From Apricaphanius iberus (Eukaryota > Chordata > Actinopteri > Cyprinodontiformes > Aphaniidae), in contig JAPXFQ010002912.1 of NCBI GenBank assembly GCA_028564705.1, forward strand, positions 806,001 to 870,000: a stretch of DNA of 64,000 nt. The letters are read 5' to 3'. Under the pieces are notes generated by a model. It worked only from the letters and a program-made list of their open reading frames with translations. It was not told the DNA's origin and made no database searches. Position numbers and translations under genes: made by a program. The stretch's first letter is position 1; each line of letters opens with the position of its first letter. Below, piece by piece: positions 47,357 to 57,305 of the stretch.

Positions 47357-49396
47357 CTAGACAGAGTTCGTCAGAGCGACAGCCTGGGGGAAAAAACTGT
47401 TTTTGTGTCGGGTGGTTTTGGCGTACAACGCTCTGTAACGCCGACCTGAGGGGAGGAGCCTAAACAGATTGTGGCCAGGGTGTGAGGGGTCAGTGGTGAT
47501 TTTCCTGGCCCGCTTCCTGACCCTGGCCCGGAATAGGTCCTGAATGGAGGGAAGATCGGTTCCTATGATCCTCTCTGCAGTCCTGACTGTTCTCTGCAGT
47601 CTGTCCTTGTCTTGCCTGGTGGCGGATCCGAACCAGACAGAGATGGATGAGGTCAGGACAGACTGGACTATTGCTGTGTAGAAGATGATCAGCAGCTCCT
47701 GGGGCAGGTTGAACTTCCTGAGCTGACGCAGAAAGTACAGCCTTTGCTGGGCCTTTTTCCTTATTATGTTGATGTGTGAGGTCCACTTCAGGTCCCGTGT
47801 GATGGTGGATCCTAGGAACCTGAAAGACTCCACTGTGGGGACTGGCTTGTTGAGGATCATGAGAGGAGATGTTGATGGTGGTCTCTTCCTGAAGTCCACT
47901 GTCATCTCCACAGTTTTGAGCGGGTTTAGCTCCAGGTGGTTCTGACTGCACCAGAGAACCAGCTGTTCCACTTCCTTTCTGTACACAGACTCGTCGCCGT
48001 CGCGGATGAGTCCAATGACGGTGGTGTCATCTGCAAACTTCAGGAGTTTCACAGAAGGGTCCCTCGACGTGCAGTCAGTGGTGTAAAGGGAGAAGAGCAG
48101 TGGGGAGAGAACACATCCCTGGGGGGCGCCGATGCTGAGGGAACGGGAGCTGGATGTGAACTTACCCAGTTTCACCTGCTGCCTCCTGTCAGTCAGGAAA
48201 CTGGTAATCCACTGACAGGTGGAGGGAGGCACGGTGAGCTGGGACAGTTTTTGGTGGAGGAGCTCTGGTACAATGGTGTTAAACGCAGAGCTGAAGTCCA
48301 CAAACAGGACCCGAGCGTAGGTACCTGCAGAGTCTAGGTGGTGCAGGATGTAGTGTAGAGCCATGTTGACGGCATCATCCACTGACCTGTTTGATCTGTA
48401 GGCGAACTGCAGGGGGTCTAGCAGGGGATCTGTGATGTCCTTCAGGTGGGTCAGTACCAGACGCTCAAAGGATTTCATGACCACAGATGTTAGGGCAACT
48501 GGTCTGTAGTCATTTAATCCAGTGACTGGGGACTTCTTGGGAACCGGTATGATGGTGGAGCGTTTGAGGCAGGAGGGGACCTCACACAGCTCCAGGGAGT
48601 TATTGAAGATCTGGGTGAAGATGGGAGCCAGCTGGTCAGCACAGAATTTCAGAGAGGCTGGGGACACTCCGTCTGGTCCCTGAGCCTTTTTAATTTTCTG
48701 TCTCTGAAATAGCTGGCGCACGTCCTGTTCGCAGATCGTCAAGGCAGGTACGTGGGTGGTTTGGGGTGAAGCTGGGTCTTTTGTGATGGAGATGGTGGGG
48801 GAGGTGGGAGGTGTGAAAGTCCTTTCAAACCTGGAAAAGAAGTCGTTGAGGTCCTCAGCCAGGCGGGGGCTCTCCACAGGGTGGGGGGATGGTCTCCTAC
48901 AGTTAGTAATGGTCTGCAGGTAGCTCCAAACTGCAGAGGGGTCGTTAGCAGAAAAACGGTCCTTAAGCTTAGCACTGTAGTTCCTCTTTGCTGCTTTGAT
49001 CCCTCTTGTCAGCTGGTTCCTGGCCTGTTTGTACAGGTCCCGATCCCCACTCCTGTAGGCCTCCTCCTTGTCCTGGCGTAGCCGTCTCAGTTCTGCAGTG
49101 AACCACGGTTTATTGTTTTTGAATGAGCAGAAGGTTTTGGTCTGCACACACATGTCCTCACAAAAGCTGATGTAGGATGTCACAGTGTCGGTCAGTTCAT
49201 CCAGGGATGAAGCCGCTGCTTCAAAGACGCTCCAGTCAGTGCAGTCAAAGCAGGCCTGTAGCTGCATCTTTGACTCATCAGTCCATCTCCTCACAGTTCT
49301 TACTACAGGCTTAGCAGATTTCAGCTTCTGCCTGTAAGATGGGATGAGGTGGACCAGGCAGTGGTCGGAAAGTCCCAAAGCAGCACGGGGGACCAT
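47357..49396 (-). CDS. LINE reverse transcriptase (C-terminal part of ORF2)
   Basis: An uninterrupted frame of 690 codons (from 49,429; LINE-derived from about Met12 at 49,396). It opens with the end of the endonuclease (LGLSDHCLVHLIPSYRQKLK, with the SDH active-site motif at residues 21-23), a linker rich in Arg and Lys, then the reverse transcriptase: YRPVALTS (308-315), motif A FVDFSSAF (376-383), motif B GAPQGCVLSPLLF (434-446), motif C FADD (465-468), and FLGSTIT (538-544). The C-terminus has the usual LLPSGRRYRAL (658-668) and a final FPQAVALTNS. Both catalytic Asp of FADD and the Asp of motif A are present. It makes cDNA from LINE RNA at a nicked target. The missing N-terminal endonuclease makes this copy unable to act alone. 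Confidence 0.9.
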   Translation of the reverse strand: MVPRAALGLSDHCLVHLIPSYRQKLKSAKPVVRTVRRWTDESKMQLQACFDCTDWSVFEAAASSLDELTDTVTSYISFCEDMCVQTKTFCSFKNNKPWFTAELRRLRQDKEEAYRSGDRDLYKQARNQLTRGIKAAKRNYSAKLKDRFSANDPSAVWSYLQTITNCRRPSPHPVESPRLAEDLNDFFSRFERTFTPPTSPTISITKDPASPQTTHVPALTICEQDVRQLFQRQKIKKAQGPDGVSPASLKFCADQLAPIFTQIFNNSLELCEVPSCLKRSTIIPVPKKSPVTGLNDYRPVALTSVVMKSFERLVLTHLKDITDPLLDPLQFAYRSNRSVDDAVNMALHYILHHLDSAGTYARVLFVDFSSAFNTIVPELLHQKLSQLTVPPSTCQWITSFLTDRRQQVKLGKFTSSSRSLSIGAPQGCVLSPLLFSLYTTDCTSRDPSVKLLKFADDTTVIGLIRDGDESVYRKEVEQLVLWCSQNHLELNPLKTVEMTVDFRKRPPSTSPLMILNKPVPTVESFRFLGSTITRDLKWTSHINIIRKKAQQRLYFLRQLRKFNLPQELLIIFYTAIVQSVLTSSISVWFGSATRQDKDRLQRTVRTAERIIGTDLPSIQDLFRARVRKRARKITTDPSHPGHNLFRLLPSGRRYRALYAKTTRHKNSFFPQAVALTNSV

Positions 49397-49401
49397 GCAA
49401 G

Positions 49402-49952
49402 ATGGCGCCGCGTATGGACGCCTCGGCACTTCGCTCTCTGGTACTAGTTACTGTTTTACTCTTTTGCGTAGTTTTCTGCACTCCCTCTGCTATTAAAATT
49501 AGCAGAGAGGAACTTTTAAAAATTGGGCTATCCAGTGCCGGACTTTTTTCACCGGTCTTTACACAACCTGACTGCTTTATGGAGATTCTGATCGGAGGAG
49601 CAGCAGCGTTCTGTGGATTTAGACGGAGACGACGACGCGGGAAACGGGCTGGTGTGCTCGTCAAGCTGCGACAGCGGGGATTACGCACCGCTCTCCCATC
49701 CATACACCTGGGGAACGTCCGCTCTCTGCCTAACAAAATGGATGAATTGCTCCTTCTCCTATCCAAGAACTCAGACTTTAGTCGTTCTGCCGCCTTTTGC
49801 TTCACTCAAACCTGGTCCAGTGAACTCATCCCGGACAGCGCTCTAAAGCTGCCAGGCTTCCAGCTGTTCAGAGCGGAGCGCTGAGCGGAGCTGACTGAGA
49901 AATCAAAGGGAGGTGGAACGTGCTTCTACATTAACGAAGGTTGGTGCACATT
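49402..49952 (+). pseudogene. Inverted LINE 5' end: start of ORF2 endonuclease
   Basis: It starts with AAGATGGCGCCGCG, the look of a full-length 5' end of this LINE group. The frame from 49,402 has a Leu/Val-rich head, an Arg-rich stretch (74-82), then the apurinic-type endonuclease start: IHLGNVRSLPNKMDELLLL (101-119) and FCFTQTW (132-138), where the catalytic Glu of the usual TETW is Gln. An in-frame TGA at 49,882 breaks it, after which the same frame goes on with SKGGGTCFYINEGW to about 49,950. It faces the opposite way to the reverse-transcriptase part; roughly 110-120 residues of endonuclease between the two are missing. Confidence 0.85.
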
Positions 49953-50204
49953 TTATGACCAAAATAATAATAACAATTATTTTGATCAATATTGTAATCA
50001 TGATTATTAATCACGATTGTTCATCCAGACTTGTAAAATATCTATTTTTATTGCAAAAAATAAAATAATGCAAAAAAGAAAACCAACCTAAAAACAAACT
50101 CCAAGACTTACAGTACAAAACTAAATATGTTATTTCAGGGTGCAATCTCAAAGTGCAACTTAATGGAGATAATTACAGCTTATATAGAAAAGGCCGAGGA
50201 CATT

Positions 50205-50730
50205 CCCTGCATCCAAATCCTTAGTATGTACTACATGCTACGTAGCAATTACTACTCATCCGTTGATGTAGTAAATACTGCGTAGCAAATGAGCGAGTAG
50301 TAGGTAGGAAATCAGACGTATTGCTCCACCATTGCGTGTCTTTTGATCCGGATGTTTATGTTACGTTCACCTGTGGTCCTTCCATCCACTAGTGGTTATT
50401 TTATCTGGTATAACTTCACTTAAATGTTTAATCAGCTGTCAAAAACAATCACAGTAATCAGTAACATTGCTACATGTACATTTATTTGCCGAAATTGCGG
50501 CAGTGTCAATGGTTGATAGTATGTCTGTAGCCAATTTTAGCTAGGTCGCTCTTCTACGATTTCGGGATTTCCGCTGCATTGTGGGACAGCGTAGCGTCCA
50601 CCGGCTGCTTACTGTGGCGGTTCTACACATCCAGGAACTTTATGCCTACTAGTCAGATCCAGACTAGAGATTCGGATCTAATACATCGCTCTTTTCCCCT
50701 GCTACGCTGTCGACGTATTCGGATGTAGCC
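50205..50730. mobile_element. MITE family R9, copy 2, nested in the hAT element
   Basis: Starts CCCTGCATCCAAATCCTTAG and ends, reversed, GGCTACATCCGAATACGTCG. The interior matches 24,847-25,355 closely. ATT flanks both ends (50,202-50,204 and 50,731-50,733), a possible 3-bp target duplication. It lies within the hAT element, to the right of the LINE, so it came after the hAT. Confidence 0.7.
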
Positions 50731-50971
50731 ATTGTGAGTGTTGAGTGGCGTAGGTGTGGTTTTTATTTGGGCAGCTTAATGAAGCTTTAGCCATGCGTTT
50801 GCCCCCTGGTGGTTGGCAGACTATTGGTTGAGGTGGTGTATGATAAAGAGGCCCGCAGTGAAGCTCGCATTTTGAATGTAAATATCGTTGACGATCAGGT
50901 TCATTTAATTGTAGCCACCAAAATCGTGATCATGATCAAAATCCGATTAATTGTGCAGCCCTAACTCAGAC

Positions 50972-51439
50972 CAAAAATAAATCAAACTGGTACACTGCTT
51001 CTTATTTCCCCCATAGAGCTCAATTTATTTAGAAATTTCGCAAATACATGAAAAAAGAAACACACAAAAAATAAGTACAGCCAAAAATTTCTGTGACTCA
51101 ATGAGGTGTTATTCTCTTTTATATAACCAATTTAGGGGAAAATCATGCCGTTGTAGTTTTTAGATTTTTGATAAATAACTTCCAAAAGAAAAGAAAAAAT
51201 TAGCGGTATTAAGTAAAAGTAAGATTAACTAGTTTTTGGTGTTTAGTTTTGACTTAATACTGACATTGACGTTTTAAATCAACCCTTAAAAATGTTTAGG
51301 TACCTACCAGGAAGTAGAAAGGGCACAGTCTGACGGCATTTAATGAGGGTGATGACTGCCAATAACGGCCATTTAATGGACTGATCACATTCAAAGTGGG
51401 TGTTTAATGTGTCATCTGTGGGTGTTTTATGCCTTATTG
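50972..51439. other. No gene recognised
   Basis: Noncoding spacer. Confidence 0.4.
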
Positions 51440-51535
51440 CTGTTTTTTCTCAATCTCCAATCATATAAAGCACACTGATTTGCCTTGATGATTAAATGTG
51501 CTTTACTAATAAAATTGCTTTGCCTTTAAGACACA
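51440..51535 (+). repeat. L2-type LINE 3' tail
   Basis: ATATAAAGCACACTGATTTG, then CCTTGATGATTAAATGTGCT, then TTACTAATAAAATTGCTTTG has the form of the usual fish L2-type 3' tail (AAAGCACNTTGAATTGCC ... ATGTGCTATANAAATAAA). It is the plus-sense counterpart of the tail at 43,960-44,020. Confidence 0.55.
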
Positions 51536-51890
51536 CTACACAACTTTTATACCCCAAAAACATGTTTTCAAAATGTTTTGGCAGCGCATCATCGTTCATT
51601 ATGGTCATTTTCTGAGCTGTCATTGCCTGGGAATGTCTCATTGCTTAAAACCCGCACTATAAAACTTTTTCTCGCTGGACGCCTCCCATAAGTACACAAG
51701 TTTCGCTTATGCTATTAGGTCCAAAGAAAACAAAAAAAGACGCCATCAGAGGAAAAGAGGAAAATAAAAAGAGAAAGTAATACAGCAAGAGACAATTTTG
51801 GCCGGCTTTTCCTTGTTGGACAGCTCTACAATGGGAAGTAATACGGATGTGGAACTAGCAATGCTGCTACTGGATTGGTAAGTAATAAAT
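51536..51890 (+). pseudogene. Exon-like transposon remnant with LLLDW peptide and splice donor
   Basis: The plus strand holds a Lys/Arg-rich start (about 51,730-51,780), then TARDNFGRLF (from 51,782), a frameshift, and SNTDVELAMLLLDW ending at 51,877, followed at once by a consensus GTAAGT donor. The order (basic stretch, RxNFGxxF, then TDVELAMLLLDW) resembles the first exon of a protein repeated in fish genomes (RVNIGxAFxRW ... KTDxELAxLLLDW) that I believe is transposon-borne. One frameshift breaks it. Confidence 0.35.
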
Positions 51891-52027
51891 ACTTGTTCCA
51901 GGGTTATTGTGTTTGGTTGGACATAATGATCTAATACAGTGCCATGAAAACTGTTTGGCAGTTTACCAAGTGAGTGTTAGTTTGATTTGTTTTGTTGCAT
52001 TGGCTAGCGAGTTTGTAAAACCGTCAA
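51891..52027. other. No gene recognised
   Basis: Noncoding spacer. Confidence 0.4.
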
Positions 52028-52281
52028 CAGTGTTGCCACATTACTTAGAAATTTTAATCTGATTACTGACTACTGACTCCTTCCATAAAAAAATACTTTA
52101 CTAATTACTTTAATTTAAAAGTAACTATGTTAGATTAAAAGTTACTTTATTAGTTATTTTCAGCAGCTGCCAATAACACTCCCCACTGCCTTAAAATAAA
52201 ATCAGTAATCGGTTGTGCCAATACTTATTCTATTGGAAGTGTATTTTAAGAGAAAAGCTGGGAATATACTTGCTTTTTAAC
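52028..52281. repeat. Repeat family R11, copy 2 (partial)
   Basis: Matches 32,489-32,700 in the same orientation: ACAGTGTTGC, CTGATTACTGACTACTGA, GTAACTATGTTAGATTAAAA, CAATAACAC, TTGCTTTTTAAC. A G-rich run (52,285-52,302) follows. Confidence 0.6.
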
Positions 52282-54249
52282 GGTGGGGGGTGGGGGTGGG
52301 GATCTATTTCCAGGAGAAAAATACTGAACATATCAAAGTTTAATGGAATGGTTTGATCAAACCATATTCATAGAAAGGCCTAGTCAAAGCCCAGACTTCA
52401 ACAATTGATGTTCATTGCTATTTTCCATCAAATCTGAGTGATTTTGTTGTATTTAGTAAAGAAGAAGGAGCAAAAATGTCAGCCTGTGTTTAAAGCAGAT
52501 GAAAATATCACTGTTGGGCTAACCTGCTGAGGGAGAGGATGAGCAGCCCAATCATTACTGTATATTCATCTTTAAAGCAGAAGCTAGTGAGAACAGTCAG
52601 AACAGTTTTGTTTAACTTTGGTCAAATTAAAATAATCCGTGGGAATGTGGCTGTCCTCGCTTGAGCAGCTCATTATTAAACAAACCGCAGGTGTGTCTGT
52701 TTCTGCGAGCGAAGCTGGATGTGAATGATTTATGAGTATGTAAATCAGATTGTTGAACTGCTGAAGGACAGTGAAGAGCAAAGCTGGATAATAATCTACA
52801 CAAACATAATATTCTGCTGTCAGAGCTGCCAGTCACAGTCTTACATTACTCTCCATTTCATACCTGCAATAAACCTCCAGGAAAAGTTGAAGCAATCTAA
52901 AGAAACTTCTGATATTACAGAGAGGCGAAGCAGACAGAAGGAGAAAGAAAGGTGGAAGAAGTTGGAGGTATTCATCATTTTGAAGCCGAGTTGATAACTA
53001 AAGTAAGAAGCTTGACAGTTATTAGATGCAGTGTTTCTGTAAAACTGCTGCAAATGAATGTTAATAGCAACAGAAATGAATAATGCACATAAATGTGTAT
53101 ATAATTGTATGTTTGAAGGTGAAAAAAAGCTGTCTTTTTAAATGTTATTTTTCAGGATAAAGTTGACGAAGGTTGGAGCTAGAATCGAGCTCAGGGGTTA
53201 GGGACCACAAATTTCATCAAATGACTGAAATCCTAATACTTGAGACCTCCTCTAAAATAGCTTATAACTTCCTTTTTTTTGACGGTTGAAACACCAAATA
53301 TACCTTAATATACATCAATACACAAAGCGAGAACTGTCTTGGCACTACAGCAGAAGCTAACATCTACATTCTTCCTTATTTCTCCTCTTAGGGGCTCAGC
53401 GAATCAGCGTAGAGGAAAATCAGCTCCTGGACTGGCCGCTTTGCAAACGCCAGTCAGTAGCGTTTTACATTATTATTTCACCGTCCCAAACTGCATTTTA
53501 ATTTTAGATATGTTTTACAAAAGAAATTGGCCAATTGGTTTACTTTATATGAGGAATTTTTTGAGTGACATTCCACAAATAAAAGAATATGTGATTAATC
53601 AACTATGAATTGACACGGTCTAAAAACTTCAGAGGAAAATCATCTGGGAGAAAAAGGCTGCAAATTGCTTTTAAAGAAAACTTTACATAATAAGGTTGAA
53701 AGGTAGAGAAAAGAAGAAAAGTAAAGCGCCAGAATGGTCGTGTTTTGCCCTTGAGCCTTAAAATAAAAATACACACTCTTGCTCTGACTCTTATCTTTAT
53801 GGTTTCCAGATTCCTCTCTGTCTTTTTCCCTCACATATGCTTGTTTTTTCTCTTTAAGCTTTTAAATTTCCGTTTTTAATCACCTGTATTTATTGTTTCA
53901 TCACCTACCTGCCTTCAGTCTTCCTTATCTTCATCTTGAGACAAATTTCATCACTTCATATCATTAACCTGATACATAATGAGATAAACATGTATGTGCA
54001 AATTGATATGAATCACGAAATCCTTTTCAGTCATCAGATTTACAAAAGAAAACTACGATTAAAACATTATTCCACCTCAGAATGTTTTCTTGTTTGTGTT
54101 TGGAGGAGTAAACCAGAATTTATCAGATGATGCTAATCGGCTTTGGCTGACTGAAACTGCTGAGCTGCAACAATGATCCTCTGATTAAACAAACACATTG
54201 AACCATGATGATCAAGGAGCTAAATGCTAAAAAGAGTTTATTGGTGATG
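52282..54249. other. Unassigned noncoding stretch
   Basis: No gene. Short frames at 52,584-53,053 and 53,339-53,608 have no domain. At 52,915-52,960 purine-rich sequence gives a charged peptide that is probably chance. Confidence 0.35.
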
Positions 54250-54600
54250 ACTGGGGTCACACTTTAGAGCTGTGAATGACACAGCATCAGAAGACCACAT
54301 CAGGAGCCACTCAACTAGCCAACAATTCCCTGAGAATCACCAAAATGGGACGATAAAAGAACTGGAGGAAAATGTTGCCAAGTCTGATGAGTTATTTCTT
54401 CTACAGGTACCAAATCAGAATCATTTATACACAACAGCCTTCCTGAGTATTGTTGCTAACCATCTCCATCCCTTCATAACCCCCATGACCAATCTTCTGA
54501 TGGCTGCATCCACAAGGACACGTCAATGCAAGTTCCCAGCATGTTGGAGACCTCCAAGAGATTCCACGGGAGGTTGGAATCACAATCAGTCAGGTTTTTG
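54250..54600 (+). pseudogene. Tc1-type transposase fragment
   Basis: In shifting frames the sequence yields LEENVAKSDE (from the EEHDQVRRSDE-type block), QNQNHLYTTAFLSIVANHL, HPFITP and, after a frameshift, SSDGCIHKDTSMQ, which line up with the Tc1 C-terminal half INTTAYLSIVADHVHPFM ... SSDGYFQQDNAPCH. The catalytic block QQDNAPCH is destroyed. It is a different Tc1 lineage from the one at 44.6-46.4 kb. Confidence 0.65.
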
Positions 54601-55024
54601 TAGACTTCTTTCAGCTGGAAGAGCTTCTCTGATAATCTTGTCATCATCTGATTGACTGTGAGTTTGGTTTCATCAAGGTTCCATGCTTTGGTCCTTGTGT
54701 TTAGATTGACCACTTTGGTTTTAAATGAAATTTTGCTTTTTGTTTTCTCTTATGTTTAATTGTGTTTTCTGTTACTAAATTTTTTCTCGTTCCACTAATA
54801 ACCTCCACAACATTTATACGCCTGTCGGTTTGTTGCCAAATCTCTCTCTGCGATCCATTTTTTTCCTGGGTTGGTTTCATAGCCATACTTGTTTCCAGTT
54901 ATGCCTAAATTATCTTAAAATGTTAGATGTTCTGTGCTACTGGATCTGATCTGCTTGAGAAATATTTTTCTGCAGTTTCCAAGCTAAAAAAACACCTTTT
55001 CTGACTATCCATGCCTGCTCATAA
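54601..55024. other. No gene recognised
   Basis: Noncoding. Confidence 0.4.
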
Positions 55025-55528
55025 AGTGACAGTGTGTCGTTTTTGCAGTACATCTTTGAAAATAGCCATTCAAATATTATGTAATAATAATTACGTAAAG
55101 CACATTAATTGAAAAATATTGGCGATATTGTAAAATATGACTTTAAAAATCAGTTTTAAAATACATAGGCGCGGGTCCTCTTTTCAGGGGAAAGCCATAT
55201 TAGATGACGTCTTTACTTCTACAAGAGCCTGGATGGACAAAGCGCACGGAACACGCCCGCTATTAAAACATTGATTTCTTCTCAAAATGCAAAAAAGTTT
55301 CGCCATAAATACATTTTTACCTCTTCACTAGTTCCAGGCGATGAAAGAGAGACTGATGTGCTCGTCATGTTGCTGCAAATAGATAATTCTCAGGGAATTG
55401 AGCGTTTGAAAACAGCACTAGTTGGACCTCCGTTGTTGAGTTTCTAACTCGAAGACACAGATACCGCATGCTAGTGATAATGTAGGTATGCACTGCCCCC
55501 TACTGGCCGAAAATTACACACTGTCACT
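55025..55528. mobile_element. MITE family R8, copy 2, TTAA-flanked on one side
   Basis: Ends AGTGACAGTGTGTCG and, reversed, AGTGACAGTGTGTAA; ATAA stands on the left and TTAA on the right. It matches 24,169-24,656 throughout, and keeps a stretch near 55,440 (TTTCTAACTCGAAG) that copy 1 lacks. Confidence 0.7.
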
Positions 55529-56529
55529 TTAAAGACAAATATAGTTTAAGGCTGCAAGACATTTAAGCTAACTGTGACATTAGGCAGTGGTATACAAACT
55601 TAAATAGTGCACATAGTAGGACAATGATCAGGAGGAATTAATTATTTACTAATAGATACAAAACTATTTACTAGTTTTTTTTATGTAATAAAGCTCTTTT
55701 ACTGCAGGAAACGTAGCTCTATATTTCCCTCTGTACTCACCCCGATAATAAGAATAAAGAATAAAAGGTATATTTTATTCAGAAAAAGGCAGGGGATTGC
55801 TAAAAATATTTTTCTTTAAGAAAACTTTCTGGAATAATCAAGAATGTCTGTTATAATATCATAATTTCTCTAGAATAGAAATCAGAATGAGTTTTTTTAG
55901 GGCTTTAACCACCTAGAGCAGCTCTTCTCTGATAGGATTTGTGATTGGGAAATGTAAATTGATTGGTTACGGATCGAACGGTTCAGCACTCATCTTCTGT
56001 GCAATTATGGGAACAACAAACTGAGCGGTTCTTAAAGTCCATTAAGGAGCAAATCAAATAGCTCTCCAGCATCAGTGCAGGACTTGTTAACGGCCTGGTT
56101 TGATTAATTAGAGCAGACTAAACAAGGCCCATCACTGATATTCTCCCCGAGCTGCTAGCTCGGGTTTTTGTAATCCCATCTTTCCTTACAGCTGGAGCTT
56201 CGTGTAATGAGATGTTTGCAGGTAAAGAGGAAAATTATTTGGAAAAAATACTACTGCAGTCAAACTCTACTGTAGATTAAAGTTTGGTGACATGAAAGAG
56301 CAGCTGTTAAAAATGCAAAATGATATATTGGACAAAAATAATGTATTTATCTTTAAATAGTTTGTTCTCCATGATGAAATCAGGAGGAACGGTCTGTAAA
56401 CATAATTACCCTTTGAGTGGTTGTAGTTGCACTACCTGCAGCATTTTTAAGTCCCCCCGTGGCAAACCAGATCTTTTCTTCTTTCTAGCTCTTGTTGTAT
56501 TTTGAGAGTTTTTGGCTTGCAGGAAGGAG
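55529..56529. other. Unassigned; possible conserved element near 56.1 kb
   Basis: No gene. 56,085-56,215 is well-mixed sequence with GGTTTGATTAATTAGAGCAG and a perfect short hairpin (56,146-56,164), a possible regulatory element. The remainder is AT-rich. Confidence 0.3.
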
Positions 56530-56860
56530 GACCTCTTAACCCAGTTTCAGGTTTCCTCCCGCCTCCAACATGTTTTCATCTCGGATTGTCCAGCGTGTGA
56601 CGAGAGTTCAGTGATGGTCTCATCGGACCAGAAGACATTCTTCCATTTGCTTCCTTTGCATCCTCCATATTTTTGCATTCCTATGTATGTGTCTTTCATT
56701 CAGTAGTGTCTTATTGCCACATTTCTGTAAAGGCCAGATTTGAAAATGTGCGTGGCAAATATTTATTCCTCTGAACAGTCTCTCCCACCTGAGCTGTAGC
56801 TTTCTGTAGCTCATAAAAAGCTGGCATGTCTCCCCTGGTTGCTTCTCTAATTATTACTTA
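56530..56860 (-). pseudogene. Tc1-like transposon fragment, minus strand
   Basis: The order GGTCTCATCGGACCAGAAGA, CATTCTTCCATTTGC, GCCACATTTCTGTAAAGGCC, CAGTCTCTCCCACCTGAGCT then GTAGCTTTCTGTAGCTC recalls the antisense of a common vertebrate Tc1-type transposon. The minus strand gives MEECLLVR where such elements usually have a W-x-E-x-V-x-W-S-D-E block. No open frame of length. Class assignment is from word order. Confidence 0.45.
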
Positions 56861-56999
56861 TCAAAAGATTATTTAAAAAAACAACCTCATGGTTGGTTTT
56901 TCAAAAAATTTGAGTGAGAGTTTTACATTAATATATGATAAATTCCACTTGTGTTCTTTCTGTGTCTCTGCTCTGTCTTCTGGAACCACCAGTAGGTCA

Positions 57000-57039
57000 T
57001 GGCATATTTTTTTAAAAAAAATAAAAAAAAAAAAAATAA
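57000..57039 (+). repeat. A-rich run
   Basis: A run of A with few T (TTTTTTTAAAAAAAATAAAA and on), just before R5 copy 2. Confidence 0.8.
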
Positions 57040-57305
57040 AATGTATTATGGCATATAGCCGCTCGTACTGAGCCAGGTTCCGGTTCGAGGTTTCTTCCTG
57101 TTGCTACATGCTTGCTCGTGAAGTCATCATACACAAAGCAGGCGACTTTCTACTGTCGCTTCATGTTGGTCCAGGAGGAGTGAATGCTGCCGGTCATTGA
57201 CTCGAATCAGTCTGCTGAACTAATGATTAATTGAAATATATGTATGATTGAAATGAAGGTACTTTTCTTGTAAAGTACCTTGAAATTACACATCAAATGA
57301 ATTGA
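57040..57305 (+). repeat. Abundant teleost repeat (R5), copy 2
   Basis: GCCGCTCGTACTGAGCCAGG, GAGGTTTCTTCCTGTTGCTA, CATGCTTGCTCGTG, GGAGGAGTGAATGCTGC and TTGTAAAGTACCTTGAAATT, ending in AAATGAATTGAAT, follow the R5 order. It is more rearranged than copy 1 at 12.4-12.9 kb and has lost part of the core. Confidence 0.6.

Larger units (their letters stand above)
47059..49952 (-). mobile_element. Rex1/L2-type LINE with inverted 5' end
   Basis: The element reads leftward. Its 3' end is at 47,059 with about five units of TCAGAA (ATTCTG-type tail in the element's own sense), then a roughly 300-base 3' untranslated part, then an intact reverse-transcriptase frame. From about 49,397 to 49,952 the sequence is the element's own 5' end turned around. 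TTAT at 47,055-47,058 and 49,953-49,956 flanks it, a possible short target duplication. The tandem-hexamer tail and protein motifs point to the Rex1/L2 side of the CR1-Jockey group. Confidence 0.85.
47042..50963. mobile_element. hAT-type DNA element hosting a LINE and a MITE
   Basis: The left end is TAGGGCTGCACGATTAT and the right end, reversed, TAGGGCTGCACAATTAATCG: a 16-bp inverted repeat with one mismatch. ACTCAGAG (47,034-47,041) and ACTCAGAC (50,964-50,971) agree at 7 of 8 bases, as expected of a hAT target duplication. The host element reads on after the LINE at about 49,953 (ATGACCAAAATAATAATAAC, GATTATTAATCACGATTGTT). Subtracting the LINE and the MITE leaves about 500 bases, with no transposase. 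Confidence 0.85.

Noticed and set aside
48739..48975. Extra frames on both strands of the LINE (also 47,490-47,951, 47,936-48,337, 48,881-49,081, 49,311-49,805)
   Set aside because: They are shadows of the reverse-transcriptase and endonuclease frames in other phases.
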